NCBI RefSeq assembly: GCF_021021435.1
Contig: NZ_JAINWI010000009.1
Span: forward strand, 186,001 to 250,000
Reading direction: 5' to 3'
From: Seohaeicola saemankumensis
GTDB taxonomy: Bacteria > Pseudomonadota > Alphaproteobacteria > Rhodobacterales > Rhodobacteraceae
Length of the DNA: 64,000 bases
The notes under the pieces were generated by a model. It was not told where the DNA came from and searched no databases. It saw only the letters and a program-made list of their open reading frames with translations. Position numbers and translations under genes: made by a program. This document shows, one piece after another, positions 50,731 to 60,190 of this stretch; position 1 is the stretch's first letter; each line of letters opens with the position of its first letter.

Positions 50731-51363
50731 TCAGACCAGTCCGAAGGATTGCAGAAAACGGTCCACCGCGCGTTCAATCGCGCGGCTCGGATCTTCGGGC
50801 GTCGGCACCTGATAGATATGGCGGCGGATGCCGATATAGACGATCCCGCCATGAAGGTTCCAGATATCCTCCATCTCGGGCGACACCTCCTGTGGGGCCT
50901 CGGCGCGGATCTCTTCCAGAAGCGGCAGCAGAATCACCGTCCCCATATGTTTCAGGTAACGGCGGTTCAGTTCCGCCCCAGCCAAACCGGAGAACATGAA
51001 AATCCGCATCCATTCATACTCAAAGATCAGCTCGCTATACTCGCTGTAAAAGGTCAGCAAACGTTCGCGCAGCGGAACGCTGCGATCCGTCAGGCGGCGC
51101 GGCCAGTCCTCGGACAGACGGTCCAGATAGACATGGGCATAGACCGCCTCGATGATCTCGGCCTTGTTGGCGAAATAGTTGAACAGCAGCGATTGCGTGA
51201 TCCCCAGGCGCTTGGCCAGATCACGCGTTTTACCATCCAGACCGACATCGGCAAAGAATGTGACCGCGCCCTCGACAATCTGACGGCGGCGTTCTTCGGG
51301 CGGCAGGCGCCTGCGTTCAACAGGTTCCGTGGCGACGGCAAGTGTAGGCGTTATCTGATCCAT
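50731..51363 (-). CDS. TetR family transcriptional regulator
   Basis: A 210-residue TetR regulator. An unusual N-terminal tail of about 25 residues (Pro/Arg-rich) precedes the helix-turn-helix at about 28-70 (RRQIVEGAVTFFADVGLDGK, then RLGITQSLLFNYFANKAEI). It is divergent from the molybdenum hydroxylase operon at 51497, and a pair of matching palindromes (51421-51458) lies in the 133-bp gap. This arrangement is typical of a self-regulating local repressor. Confidence 0.92.
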   Translation of the reverse strand: MDQITPTLAVATEPVERRRLPPEERRRQIVEGAVTFFADVGLDGKTRDLAKRLGITQSLLFNYFANKAEIIEAVYAHVYLDRLSEDWPRRLTDRSVPLRERLLTFYSEYSELIFEYEWMRIFMFSGLAGAELNRRYLKHMGTVILLPLLEEIRAEAPQEVSPEMEDIWNLHGGIVYIGIRRHIYQVPTPEDPSRAIERAVDRFLQSFGLV

Positions 51364-51420
51364 GCATCTTCCTTAATGCCAGAAGCCCAAAAAATACCAC
51401 TTGCAAAATAATGCAATTAA

Positions 51421-51458
51421 TAGATCATCCGATCAATAGGGTTGATCAAACGATCAAC
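51421..51458. promoter_or_regulatory. Paired TetR-type operators (GATC-core palindromes)
   Basis: GTTGATC-AAAC-GATCAAC (51441-51458) is a perfect 7-4-7 palindrome; TAGATC-ATCC-GATCAA (51421-51436) is a weaker copy with the same spacing. Their centres are 21 bp apart, two helix turns, so two dimers could bind the same DNA face. They sit about 40-76 bp before the hydroxylase start and 58-95 bp before the TetR start. Confidence 0.7.
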
Positions 51459-51496
51459 AAGCCTGGGGGAGCGGGCACCTGAAGGGAGGGTTTCGG

Positions 51497-52330
51497 ATGA
51501 AGGCGATGGCGGGCGGCTATGCTCGGGCAACGGACGTGCAGCATGCATTGGATCTGCTGGCTGGCGCTGACGGGATGGGACGCGTTCTGGCTGGTGGACA
51601 AAGCCTGATTGCCGCCATGAACATGCGCCTGAGCACGGGTGACATGCTGGTCGATATCTCGCGAATCGCCGATTTGCGCGGTGTGACCGTGGAAGAAAAC
51701 CGCTTGCGGATCGGCGCACTGACCCGCCATGCCGAAATCGAGACCGACCCGCTGATTGCTGAACACGCCCCCCTGCTGACGCAAGCAGCAGGGCATATTG
51801 CCCATGCCGCGATTCGCAATCGTGGCACCATCGGCGGTGCGCTGGCCCATGCCGATCCCGCAGCCGAGTTTCCCGCCTGCGTACTGGCATTGGGCGGCAT
51901 GATCCATGTGCAAGGGCCGGATGGCACACGCGACATTCCAGCCGAAGATTTCTTCGTCGATGTCTTCGAGACCGCCCTTGAAGATGGCGTGATCCTGACC
52001 GCGATCACTCTGCCCTTGGCAGAGGCAAGTGAAAAACATCTTCTGCGCGAGACCGCACGGCGTTCCGGTGATTACGCGCTGGCGGGGTTGTGTCTGGTCA
52101 AACGCGCCGCCGGGCACCGCCTGTCCGCCTTCAGCGTCGGCCCCCGCCCCCTGCTGGCCTTAGCGGCAATGGAACGTCTGGATGCAGGCGATATCGTGGG
52201 GGCCGTCAGCGCCCTGCGCGCCGAGATTGACCCGACAGGCGATACACAAGCAAGCGCCGCCTATCGCCGGCACCTGGCCGGTGTGCTGCTGACCCGCGCC
52301 ATGGCGGAAATAACAGGAGAACCCGCATGA
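51497..52330 (+). CDS. Molybdenum hydroxylase FAD-binding subunit (CoxM-like)
   Basis: A 277-residue FAD subunit. Motifs VLAGGQSLIAAMNMRLS (30-46) and AIRNRGTIGGALAHADPAAEFP bind FAD. It is the first gene of a CoxMSL-type set, with the order FAD subunit, [2Fe-2S] subunit, molybdopterin subunit, each overlapping the next by 4 bp. The start has an excellent GGAGGG site. The operator pair upstream indicates control by the divergent TetR regulator. Confidence 0.92.
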   Translation: MKAMAGGYARATDVQHALDLLAGADGMGRVLAGGQSLIAAMNMRLSTGDMLVDISRIADLRGVTVEENRLRIGALTRHAEIETDPLIAEHAPLLTQAAGHIAHAAIRNRGTIGGALAHADPAAEFPACVLALGGMIHVQGPDGTRDIPAEDFFVDVFETALEDGVILTAITLPLAEASEKHLLRETARRSGDYALAGLCLVKRAAGHRLSAFSVGPRPLLALAAMERLDAGDIVGAVSALRAEIDPTGDTQASAAYRRHLAGVLLTRAMAEITGEPA

Positions 52331-52827
52331 CCGAGGCATTTCGCGACCGGATCGACATTGCTCTGACCGTCAACGGAGAAGCAGTCGAGGCCCGTGTGCC
52401 TGCAAGCCGCCACATGATTGACTTTCTACGCCTTGATCTGGGGCTGACCGGCGCCCATTCCGGATGCGAACACGGCGTTTGCGGCGCATGCACAATCCAT
52501 GTCGATGGCCAAGCCGTGCGCGGCTGTCTGATGCTTGCGGCACAGGCTGACGGGGCCGAGGTCTGGACGCTGGAAGGGCTGACCGAGTCCGGTGTGATCC
52601 GCGATCTGCAGGATGCCTTCGTGGCCCGCAATGCCCTGCAATGCGGCTATTGCACCCCCGGGATGCTGGCATCGGCCATGGACCTGCTGGAGCAGGGCGG
52701 CATCCCCGACCGCGCCACGATCCGCGAGCATCTGTCGGGCAACTACTGCCGCTGTACTGGCTACGAGGCGATCATTGACGCGGTGGAAGGCGTCGCAAAG
52801 GCCCGCGCGGGAAAGGAAACGGCATGA
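52327..52827 (+). CDS. Molybdenum hydroxylase [2Fe-2S] subunit (CoxS-like)
   Basis: A 166-residue iron-sulfur subunit. The first cluster is bound in GCEHGVCGACTIHVDG, with a Cys further on in VRGCLML; the second in QCGYCTPGM and NYCRCTGYE. It sits between the FAD and molybdopterin subunits in sequence and in electron transfer. It overlaps both neighbours by 4 bp. Confidence 0.94.
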   Translation: MTEAFRDRIDIALTVNGEAVEARVPASRHMIDFLRLDLGLTGAHSGCEHGVCGACTIHVDGQAVRGCLMLAAQADGAEVWTLEGLTESGVIRDLQDAFVARNALQCGYCTPGMLASAMDLLEQGGIPDRATIREHLSGNYCRCTGYEAIIDAVEGVAKARAGKETA

Positions 52828-55205
52828 CCATTTCTTTCGGCAATCCCGACCGCCCCAACAGCTATATCGGCAAGACCGTCCCGCGCCCGAACGCGCCACG
52901 TCTGGTGCAGGGGCGCGGCAAATACGTGGACGATATCGTGCTGCCGCGCATGGCGCATGTGGTCTTTGTCCGTAGCCCCTATGCCCATGCCGGTATCGGC
53001 TCCATCAATACGGTCGAGGCAATGGCAGTCAAAGGCGTGCTGCGTGTCTTTACCGGCGCTGATTTGGCCAAGGTCTGCACGCCTTGGGTCGCGGTTCTGG
53101 CGCATCTCAAAGGTCTGAAATCCCCGCCGCAACACGCGCTTGCCGTGGACCGCGCCTGCTGGGTCGGTGATCCTGTAGTCGCCGTGGTCGCCAACACCCG
53201 CGCCGCCGCCGAGGAAGCCGCAGCGCTGGTCGAGGTGGATTATACCCCCCTGCCCGCTGTCACGGATATGATGAGCGCGCTGGACACGGATACCCCTGTG
53301 CTGCATCCCGATATGGGTGACAATCTTGCCTTCCGTCGCCTGCACGAGGAAGGCGATGTCGACGCCGCATTCGCCAAAGCCCACAAGGTTGTCGAGGCGC
53401 GTTTCAAGACAGCGCGCCATACCGGTGTGACGCTGGAGCCGCGTTCGATCCTTGTTGACTGGAACCCCGCCGAGGCACAGATGACCGCGTGGCATGCGAC
53501 CCAAGCCCCCCATATGATGCAGACGGTCCTTGCCAAACATCTGGACCTGCCCGAAGGCCGTGTGCGCGTGATCTGTGACGATGTGGGCGGGTCCTACGGG
53601 ATCAAGGTGCATGTCTATCCGGACGAGGTCGCAACAGCGGCGATTGCCAAAATCATGGCGCGGCCCATCAAATTCGTGGCAGACCGTCTGGAAAGCTTCA
53701 CGACCGATATCCATGCCCGCGACCACGAGATCGGTGGCAGGATTGCTGTCGACAAGGATGGCAAGATCCTCGCCATGGATATCGACGACTGGACCGCCAT
53801 CGGTGCCTATTCCGTCTATCCCCGCACCTCGGCGATCGAGGGCAATCAGGTCGTGAACCTCTGCGGCGGACCCTATGATTTCGCGCATTACCGCGCGCAG
53901 ACATCCGTGGTGTTCCAGAACAAGACGCCGACCTGCCAGTACCGCGCCGTGGGTCATCCCATCGCTGTAGCCGTGACCGAAGGTCTGGTCGATATGGCGG
54001 CAGCCGCGCTGGACATGGACCCTGTCGAGATCCGGCGGCGCAACATGTATGCCGATGACGCCTATCCCGTCACATCCCCCGCCAAGATGCGGTTCGAGGG
54101 GCTGTCGCATCACGCCAGCATGACCAAACTGCTGGAACTGATGGATTATGACGGGTTGCGCGCAGAACAGGCGGAACTCCGAAAGAAAGGCATCCATCGC
54201 GGCATCGGGATTGCCAGCTTCATCGAACTGACGAACCCTTCGCCCTTCATGTACGGCATCGGCGGCGCGCGGATCTCGGCGCAGGATGGTTGCACCGTAC
54301 GGATGGACCCTGACGGCTCGATCGTGGCGCTGTCGGGTGTCACCGAACAGGGTCAGGGGACCGAGGCAATGCTGTCGCAGATCGTGGCAGAAGGTGTTGG
54401 CGTTTCGCCCGCGAAGGTCCGCGTGATCACGGGCGATACGCAGGTCACACCCTATGGCGGAGGCACATGGGCGTCGCGTGGCGCTGGCATCGGCGGCGAG
54501 GCGGCGTTGCAGTCGGCCATGGCGCTGAAAGCGTCGATCCTCGAAGTGGCAGGCTCCATGCTGCAAAGCCCTGTCGAGGCGCTGGATATCCGTGACGGAC
54601 AGGTCGTGGACAGTGCAACTGGCGAGGCGCGTATGCCGCTCGAAGAACTGGGCCGCATCGTCTATTTCAGGGGCGACACCCTGCCCAAGGGCCTGCCACG
54701 CGAACTGGTGCAGACCCGGCATTTCATCACCTCGGATTACCCTTTTGCGTTCACCAACGGGGTGCAGGCCAGCTATCTTGAGGTGGATATCGGCACCGGC
54801 GAGGTCAAGCTGCTGAAACACTGGTGCGTCGAGGATTGCGGGCGCATCATCAACCCGCAGTTGGTGGATGAGCAGATCAGGGGCGGCATCGTGCAGGGTT
54901 TGGGCGGCGCGCTTTTCGAGGAAATCCACTATGACGAGGACGGCCAGTTGCTGAATGGCTCGATGGCAGACTACCTGGTGCCAATGGCCGCCGAAATGCC
55001 GGATATGGTCGTGGGCCATGTCGAAACCCCGACGATGGAAAGCGCGCTGGGTGCCAAGGGCGCGGGCGAGGCGGGCACCGCCGGTGCCCCCGCCGCCGTT
55101 ATGAACGCGATCAACGATGCGCTGCGCCCGATAGGGGCGCAGGTCACTGCCATGCCCTTCACGCCGGAACGCATCCTGCGCGCGATGGGACAGATCGAAG
55201 ACTGA
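52824..55205 (+). CDS. Molybdenum hydroxylase catalytic subunit (CoxL family, not CO dehydrogenase)
   Basis: A 793-residue molybdopterin subunit. Notable parts are GRGKYVDDI, the pterin loop VGGSYGIKVHVYPDE, and the active-site glutamate in GAKGAGEAGTAGAPAA. In form I CO dehydrogenase the active-site loop reads AYxCSFR; here the matching segment is CQYRAVGHPIA, so CO oxidation is unlikely. Such enzymes hydroxylate purines, quinolines, nicotine or aldehydes. The TRAP transporter that follows suggests an organic-acid or heterocycle substrate. The start overlaps the [2Fe-2S] subunit by 4 bp. Confidence 0.92.
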   Translation: MTISFGNPDRPNSYIGKTVPRPNAPRLVQGRGKYVDDIVLPRMAHVVFVRSPYAHAGIGSINTVEAMAVKGVLRVFTGADLAKVCTPWVAVLAHLKGLKSPPQHALAVDRACWVGDPVVAVVANTRAAAEEAAALVEVDYTPLPAVTDMMSALDTDTPVLHPDMGDNLAFRRLHEEGDVDAAFAKAHKVVEARFKTARHTGVTLEPRSILVDWNPAEAQMTAWHATQAPHMMQTVLAKHLDLPEGRVRVICDDVGGSYGIKVHVYPDEVATAAIAKIMARPIKFVADRLESFTTDIHARDHEIGGRIAVDKDGKILAMDIDDWTAIGAYSVYPRTSAIEGNQVVNLCGGPYDFAHYRAQTSVVFQNKTPTCQYRAVGHPIAVAVTEGLVDMAAAALDMDPVEIRRRNMYADDAYPVTSPAKMRFEGLSHHASMTKLLELMDYDGLRAEQAELRKKGIHRGIGIASFIELTNPSPFMYGIGGARISAQDGCTVRMDPDGSIVALSGVTEQGQGTEAMLSQIVAEGVGVSPAKVRVITGDTQVTPYGGGTWASRGAGIGGEAALQSAMALKASILEVAGSMLQSPVEALDIRDGQVVDSATGEARMPLEELGRIVYFRGDTLPKGLPRELVQTRHFITSDYPFAFTNGVQASYLEVDIGTGEVKLLKHWCVEDCGRIINPQLVDEQIRGGIVQGLGGALFEEIHYDEDGQLLNGSMADYLVPMAAEMPDMVVGHVETPTMESALGAKGAGEAGTAGAPAAVMNAINDALRPIGAQVTAMPFTPERILRAMGQIED

Positions 55206-55212
55206 CGAAACC

Positions 55213-55236
55213 GCAACGCGCAGGGAGGCGCGTTGC
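55213..55236 (+). other. Stem-loop between hydroxylase and TRAP genes
   Basis: GCAACGCG and CGCGTTGC form a perfect 8-bp stem with a CAGGGAGG loop, 7 bp past the hydroxylase stop and just before the GGGAGGA site of the TRAP binding protein. The loop mimics a ribosome binding site. It may separate expression of the two modules by mRNA processing. Confidence 0.5.
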
Positions 55237-55253
55237 AAAAGGGAGGAAGCAAT

Positions 55254-56309
55254 ATGAAATTCCAGACACTCACAACAGCCACCGCTCTGGCGGTTTTTGC
55301 CGGCGGTTGGGCCTCGGCCCAGCAATCGGTCACCGTGAATATCGGCTCGAGCCATCCAGAGGCGAATATCTGGGTCTATGCGATGAAAAACACCTTCCAG
55401 CCCGAGGTGGACCGTATCCTTGCAGAGGGCGGCGAATATCAGGTCAACTGGAACGAAGCCTATGGAGGCACGCTTTACAAGTTCACCGATACCCGCGAGG
55501 CGGTGATGGACGGAATCGTGGATGTCGGCATGGTAGGCACGGTCTGGGAAGGCTCGGATATGCCTTTGCAAAACGTGACCTATTTCACGCCCTTCGCCAC
55601 ACCCGACCACAAGATGATCATCGAGATTTTCGACGATCTCAGCGAAAGCCTGCCCGAATTGCGCGACAGTTGGTCGGAAAACAACATGGTGCACCTGTCC
55701 TCGCTGATCACCGACAGCTATGACATCTATGCCAACTTTCCGGTCAACAGCATGGCCGACCTGCAAAACCGCAAGCTGAACGCGCCGGGCACCTCGGCCA
55801 ACTGGCTGCAGGGCACGGGAGCCACGCCTGTGGACGGTGCCCTGACCACCTATTACACCAATATCCAAACCGGCGTGACCGAGGGTGCGTTGTCTTTTGC
55901 ATCGGGCATCCTGCCCACACGGGTTTACGAGGTTGCCCCGGAACTGACCCGCGTGGGTATCGGGTCGATGTATTTCGGCGGGATCGCGGCCAACCAGGAC
56001 TTCTTTGATAGTCTGCCCGAACCGGTGCAGGCAGCCTTCCGCGAGGCAGCCAAAGCCACTTCGGTCGCCCACGGCGATTATGTGCAGCAACTTGCCGATC
56101 GCGCCATGGACGAGATGCAGGCCGCAGGGCTGAAGATCACCGAACTGCCTGCGGATCAGAAGGCGGCATGGGTTGAAAACCTGCCCAATATCGTCGAGCC
56201 TTGGCTGAACCAGACCGGCGAGGCGGGCAAGACCGTGCTCAAGGCCTATTTCGCGGCCCTGCGCGAGCGCGGTGCAGAACCGTTGCGCGCTTGGGACGAA
56301 GGTCTCTGA
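55254..56309 (+). CDS. TRAP transporter substrate-binding protein (DctP family)
   Basis: A 351-residue DctP-type protein. The signal peptide (MKFQTLTTATALAVFAGGWASA) is cut near residue 24. The core TVNIGSSHPEANIWVYAMKNTF and the region around RKLNAPGTSANWLQGTGATPV are family features. The start at 55254 was chosen because of the GGGAGGA site and correct signal peptide. It binds an organic acid or similar compound in the periplasm. Co-transcription with a molybdenum hydroxylase suggests it brings in the hydroxylase substrate or a precursor. Confidence 0.92.
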   Translation: MKFQTLTTATALAVFAGGWASAQQSVTVNIGSSHPEANIWVYAMKNTFQPEVDRILAEGGEYQVNWNEAYGGTLYKFTDTREAVMDGIVDVGMVGTVWEGSDMPLQNVTYFTPFATPDHKMIIEIFDDLSESLPELRDSWSENNMVHLSSLITDSYDIYANFPVNSMADLQNRKLNAPGTSANWLQGTGATPVDGALTTYYTNIQTGVTEGALSFASGILPTRVYEVAPELTRVGIGSMYFGGIAANQDFFDSLPEPVQAAFREAAKATSVAHGDYVQQLADRAMDEMQAAGLKITELPADQKAAWVENLPNIVEPWLNQTGEAGKTVLKAYFAALRERGAEPLRAWDEGL

Positions 56310-56332
56310 TCCGTCAGTGACAGGATAACCCG

Positions 56333-56360
56333 CACCCGTCCGGAGCAGTCCGGGCGGGTG
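56333..56360 (+). other. Intercistronic stem-loop after the TRAP binding-protein gene
   Basis: CACCCGTCCGG and CCGGGCGGGTG form an 11-bp stem with one G-T wobble and a 6-base loop, 24 bp past the binding-protein stop. Followed by TTGC only, so probably mRNA protection or partial termination that favours the binding protein. Confidence 0.5.
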
Positions 56361-56388
56361 TTGCAGACAAAGGGGCACGTTGGCAGTT

Positions 56389-56946
56389 ATGGCAGGGCAG
56401 GATCACAACGCGGCGGCTGCGGACAGTTTCGCCCCTGGCCCTGTGGGAACCGTATTATCCTTATCGGCCGCAGTCCTGTCGGGCATCGGCACTATCTGGA
56501 TCGCGGCGCTGATGCTGTTGGTCGTGGCCGATGTGATCGGGCGCAATTTCCTGAACGCGCCCATCACCGGCGTGGCCGAGATCGCAGGCCGTTCAGTCGT
56601 GGCGATTGTCTTTCTGCAAGCCGCCCATGCGATCCTGCAAGGCCGGCTGACGCGCGCGGATTTCCTGATCCGCCGTATCCAGGGTAGGCTTCCGCTGGCC
56701 CGTGACGCGCTGGAGCTTTTCTTTGCCCTGACCGGCACGGTGGTCTTTGCCCTGATCGTCTGGGCCTCTTGGGGCAAGACGATGGGCAGTTGGACGTCGG
56801 GCGAATATTTCGGCGTGCAAGGCGTCTTCACCATCCCCACATTCCCCTTCCGCGCCATCACGATCATTGGCGCCACGCTGGCAAGCCTTGCTTGTCTCTA
56901 CCGCGCGGCCCATATCCGCAACAGCCCCGAAAGCCCTGACGCATGA
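56389..56946 (+). CDS. TRAP transporter small permease (DctQ family)
   Basis: A membrane protein of about 185 residues with four helices, including LMLLVVADVIGRNFLNAPI and AGRSVVAIVFLQAAHAILQGRLTRADF. The second block is the usual DctQ signature. The start is ambiguous: the ATG at 56389 is given, but a TTG at 56380, closer to the AGGGGC site, would add three residues. It overlaps the large permease gene by 4 bp. Confidence 0.88.
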   Translation: MAGQDHNAAAADSFAPGPVGTVLSLSAAVLSGIGTIWIAALMLLVVADVIGRNFLNAPITGVAEIAGRSVVAIVFLQAAHAILQGRLTRADFLIRRIQGRLPLARDALELFFALTGTVVFALIVWASWGKTMGSWTSGEYFGVQGVFTIPTFPFRAITIIGATLASLACLYRAAHIRNSPESPDA

Positions 56947-58271
56947 CAACGCTTGCCATCGGATTCGCGCTGATCGTATTGTTGGTCGCGCTGGTGCTGC
57001 TGGGCATGCAGATCGCTTATGCCCTGTTCGGCGTGGCCTTCATCGGTATCTGGATCATCCGCGACAATATCGACCTTGGCTTCCGGATGCTGGAACTGAC
57101 GGTCTATAGCGGCATTGCCGACTATCTGTTCGCCACGATCCCGCTTTTCGTATTGATGGGCCTGCTGGTCAGTGTCTCGAATGTGGGGCGCGATACATTC
57201 GAGGTGGCCGAGGAATTGCTGCGCCGGATGCTCTGTGGCCTGGGTGTCGCGACAGTGGCCGCCAACACGGTTTTCGCCGCGGTAACAGGGGTTTCCATCG
57301 CCTCGGCAGCTGTGTTCACTCAAGTTGCCGTGCCGGAGATGACGCGGCACGGCTATCGGCCCGCCTTTGCGGCGGGGACCGTTGCGGGCAGTTCGGTTCT
57401 GGGCATGATGATTCCGCCAAGCCTGCTACTGATCATCTATGGCGTGCTGGCTGAGGTATCCATCGGCGGCATGTTCATCGCAGGTATCGTGCCGGGGCTT
57501 CTGATGGCCTTGGGCTTTGTCGCCATGCTGATGTTAATGGCGCTATTCGTTCCGAAATTCGTCTTTGTCGATGTGACCGCCGCCCGCGCCAAGCGACTGG
57601 ACAAGAACGGCCCCAAAATGCTGCCTGGCGTGATGCTGTCGAAACTTCTGCCCATTCTGGCGCTGGTTCTGCTGGTTCTTGGCGGGCTTTACAGCGGCTA
57701 TTTCACCCCGACCGAGGCAGGCGGCGTTGGCGCTTTCGGCGCGCTGCTGATCGCGCTGGCGCGGCGCAGCCTGAACCGTCAGAAGATGTGGGAAGTGCTT
57801 AAACAGACGGGCACGATCTCGGTCTCGATCCTGCTGTTGCTGATCGCGGCCAGCTTCTATTCGCGGATGCTGTCCATCGCGGGCCTGCCCAGCGCCATTG
57901 CCGATCTGGTGCAGGCCGGCGGGTTCAGCCCGCTGGGCTTCCTGTTTCTTTATGCCGTGATCATCCTGCTGATGGGCATGATCCTTGACAGCACCTCGAT
58001 CCTTTTGATCATGGTTCCGATTGCAGCACCCATCGCGCAAAGCCTTGGTATCGACCTGATGCAATTCGGGATCGTCACCGTCATCGCGGTCGAGATCGGA
58101 TTGCTGACGCCGCCCTTCGGGATATCTGTTTTCACCGTGCACAACACGCTGAACCGCACCGATGTGCGGGTGGAACAGATCTTTGCGGCCACCCTGCCCT
58201 TCATCCTTGTGATGCTGGCAGTCCTTTTGCTGGTGGCCCTTGTGCCCACCACAGTGACCTTGTTTTTATAG
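56943..58271 (+). CDS. TRAP transporter large permease (DctM family)
   Basis: A 442-residue, roughly 12-helix DctM protein. Typical segments are LFATIPLFVLMGLL, GTVAGSSVLGMMIPPSLLLIIYG, and GMILDSTSILLIMVPIAAPIAQSLGIDLMQFGI. It couples substrate uptake to a sodium or proton gradient together with DctQ and DctP. It is the last gene of the tightly coupled set that began with the hydroxylase. Confidence 0.94.
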   Translation: MTTLAIGFALIVLLVALVLLGMQIAYALFGVAFIGIWIIRDNIDLGFRMLELTVYSGIADYLFATIPLFVLMGLLVSVSNVGRDTFEVAEELLRRMLCGLGVATVAANTVFAAVTGVSIASAAVFTQVAVPEMTRHGYRPAFAAGTVAGSSVLGMMIPPSLLLIIYGVLAEVSIGGMFIAGIVPGLLMALGFVAMLMLMALFVPKFVFVDVTAARAKRLDKNGPKMLPGVMLSKLLPILALVLLVLGGLYSGYFTPTEAGGVGAFGALLIALARRSLNRQKMWEVLKQTGTISVSILLLLIAASFYSRMLSIAGLPSAIADLVQAGGFSPLGFLFLYAVIILLMGMILDSTSILLIMVPIAAPIAQSLGIDLMQFGIVTVIAVEIGLLTPPFGISVFTVHNTLNRTDVRVEQIFAATLPFILVMLAVLLLVALVPTTVTLFL

Positions 58272-58454
58272 GCGCAGCGCGCGCCGATTGCTTCTGTATT
58301 CCACCGCAAGACAACTATGCAGGCATGGCCGGATTACGTGCCTTGCCGCGATTGGGGAATTTGCAACTAGACCCGCGCGGACCTGCTCCTTACCATTTGA
58401 TCAAAATACGAGCGACTTTGATTCGCCGGATCAGAAGGGACGCAGGGGGTTCGC

Positions 58455-60128
58455 ATGACAATCCAAGCTGATTTGATCATAACCAATGGCCGCGTTCTGA
58501 CGATGGATCGCAATAATCCCAGGGCCGAAGCCGTCGCGCTGGCCGGGGATCGCATTCTGGCCGTTGGCACTGTGGACCAGATCGCCGCCCTAGCCGGAGC
58601 GGACTGCCGGATCATCGACGCTAAAGGCGCCACCGTGCTGCCCGGCCTGATCGAAAGCCATCTGCATCTGTTCATGGGCGGCGCGGAACTGGCGCATCTG
58701 CAATTGCTGGGCGTGCGCGGGCCCGAGGCTTTGGGCCGCGCGATCCGCGACTACGCTGCGACCAATCCCGACTGTCCTGTGGTCATGGGGCAGGGTTGCG
58801 ACTACGATATCTACGGCCGCGCGCTGACACGGCACGATCTGGATGCAATCCTGCCCGACCGTCCGGTTCTGCTACTGGCCGCAGACCATCACACCGGATG
58901 GGCCAATACAGCGGCGCTTGAGGCCGCAGGCATTTTGCAAGGTCGCACCCTGACACCCGGCAACGAGATTGTCATGGGCGATGACGGTCTGGCCACCGGC
59001 GAGTTGCGCGAGTTCGAGGCCAAAGCCCCTGTCATGCGCCTGTCGGGTGAGCACCGGATCACGGCGGGTATCGCCACGGGAGCCGAACCTGAACCTGCGC
59101 CTACGGCGGATGATCTGGCATCCGACTGCATCCCCATGGCGCGCGGGCTGGCACATTGCGCGCGGCACGGTCTGACCTCGCTGGTGAATATGGACGGCAA
59201 TATCTATACATTGCGCGTTCTGGCGGCGCTGCGTGATCAGGGCAAACTGACGGCGCGCGTGCGTATTCCCTTCCACTACCGCAACCACCGCACCCCCGCC
59301 GATCTGGAGATTGCCAGCCGGATGAGCGCGGAATTCAACGATGACTGGTTAAGTTCGGGTTTCGTGAAATTCTTTATGGACGGTGTCGTGGATAGCGGCA
59401 CCGCCGTAATGATCAACGACTACCCCGATACACCCGGCTGGCGCGGTGATCCCTTGCACAGCCCCGAAAGTTTCGCCGCCGCCGCGACCGAGGCAGACAG
59501 GCGCGGGTTGCAGATTGCTGTGCATGCCATCGGCGACGGGGCCGTCCGCCGCGTGATCGACGGCTATGCCGCCGCCCGCGCGGTCAATGGCCCGCGCGAT
59601 GCGCGCCACCGGATCGAACATATCGAACTCATCGACCGCAGCGATATTCCCCGCATGGCCGATCTCGGCATCATCGCCTCGATCCAACCCTGCCATGTGC
59701 CGGGCGCGCTGGATTTCCCCATGCAGCCCACGCTGGACAAGATCGGCAAGGCGCGCTGGGATGACGCCTATCTGTGCCGCTCGTTGCACGAGGCGGGTGT
59801 GCCGCTGGTGTTTGCCTCGGACTGGCCTGTCGCGGATGCCAGCCCCTTGCGTGGCATTCAGGCCGCCTTGGACCGTCCCGTTTTCGACGGCGCCCGCGAT
59901 GAACGCATTGATCTGCATGACATTCTGGCGGCCTATACAATCGGCGGGGCTTATGCCGAACATACCGAGGACCGCAAAGGCATGCTGCGTCAGGGCTATC
60001 TGGCGGATGTCGTGATCCTTGACGCCGATATCGAGACGACTCCCAAAGACCGGATCGGCAGCATGCGAGTCCAGAAAACGATCTGCGGCGGACAGATCGT
60101 CTGGGATGCGGAGGCCGAGGCCGCTTAA
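58455..60128 (+). CDS. Amidohydrolase family protein, YtcJ-like
   Basis: A 557-residue amidohydrolase_3 (YtcJ/NfdA-type) protein. Metal ligands are in [11 protein letters not shown], and further histidines are in [27 protein letters not shown] and [20 protein letters not shown]. Members cleave amide, formamide or cyclic amide bonds. It begins 183 bp after the TRAP large permease gene, probably with its own promoter. A short TTTGATCAAA palindrome at 58396-58405 resembles one arm of the TetR operator at 51441 and could link it to that regulator. The substrate is unknown. Confidence 0.9.
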   Translation: MTIQADLIITNGRVLTMDRNNPRAEAVALAGDRILAVGTVDQIAALAGADCRIIDAKGATVLPGLIESHLHLFMGGAELAHLQLLGVRGPEALGRAIRDYAATNPDCPVVMGQGCDYDIYGRALTRHDLDAILPDRPVLLLAADHHTGWANTAALEAAGILQGRTLTPGNEIVMGDDGLATGELREFEAKAPVMRLSGEHRITAGIATGAEPEPAPTADDLASDCIPMARGLAHCARHGLTSLVNMDGNIYTLRVLAALRDQGKLTARVRIPFHYRNHRTPADLEIASRMSAEFNDDWLSSGFVKFFMDGVVDSGTAVMINDYPDTPGWRGDPLHSPESFAAAATEADRRGLQIAVHAIGDGAVRRVIDGYAAARAVNGPRDARHRIEHIELIDRSDIPRMADLGIIASIQPCHVPGALDFPMQPTLDKIGKARWDDAYLCRSLHEAGVPLVFASDWPVADASPLRGIQAALDRPVFDGARDERIDLHDILAAYTIGGAYAEHTEDRKGMLRQGYLADVVILDADIETTPKDRIGSMRVQKTICGGQIVWDAEAEAA

Positions 60129-60190
60129 AGCTTGCTCATCACCCGTCCAGGGTGCCACGATACATCAACCAGACAGGCGGAGGCATCACA

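Noticed and set aside
52824-55205. Aerobic CO dehydrogenase large subunit
   Set aside because: The CoxMSL gene order fits, but the AYxCSFR active-site motif is absent and replaced by CQYRAVGHPIA.
52761-56378. A 1205-codon open frame on the minus strand
   Set aside because: It lies antisense to the molybdopterin subunit and TRAP binding protein, both with clear motifs and ribosome binding sites. Long antisense frames are common at this GC content and no family is recognisable in it.
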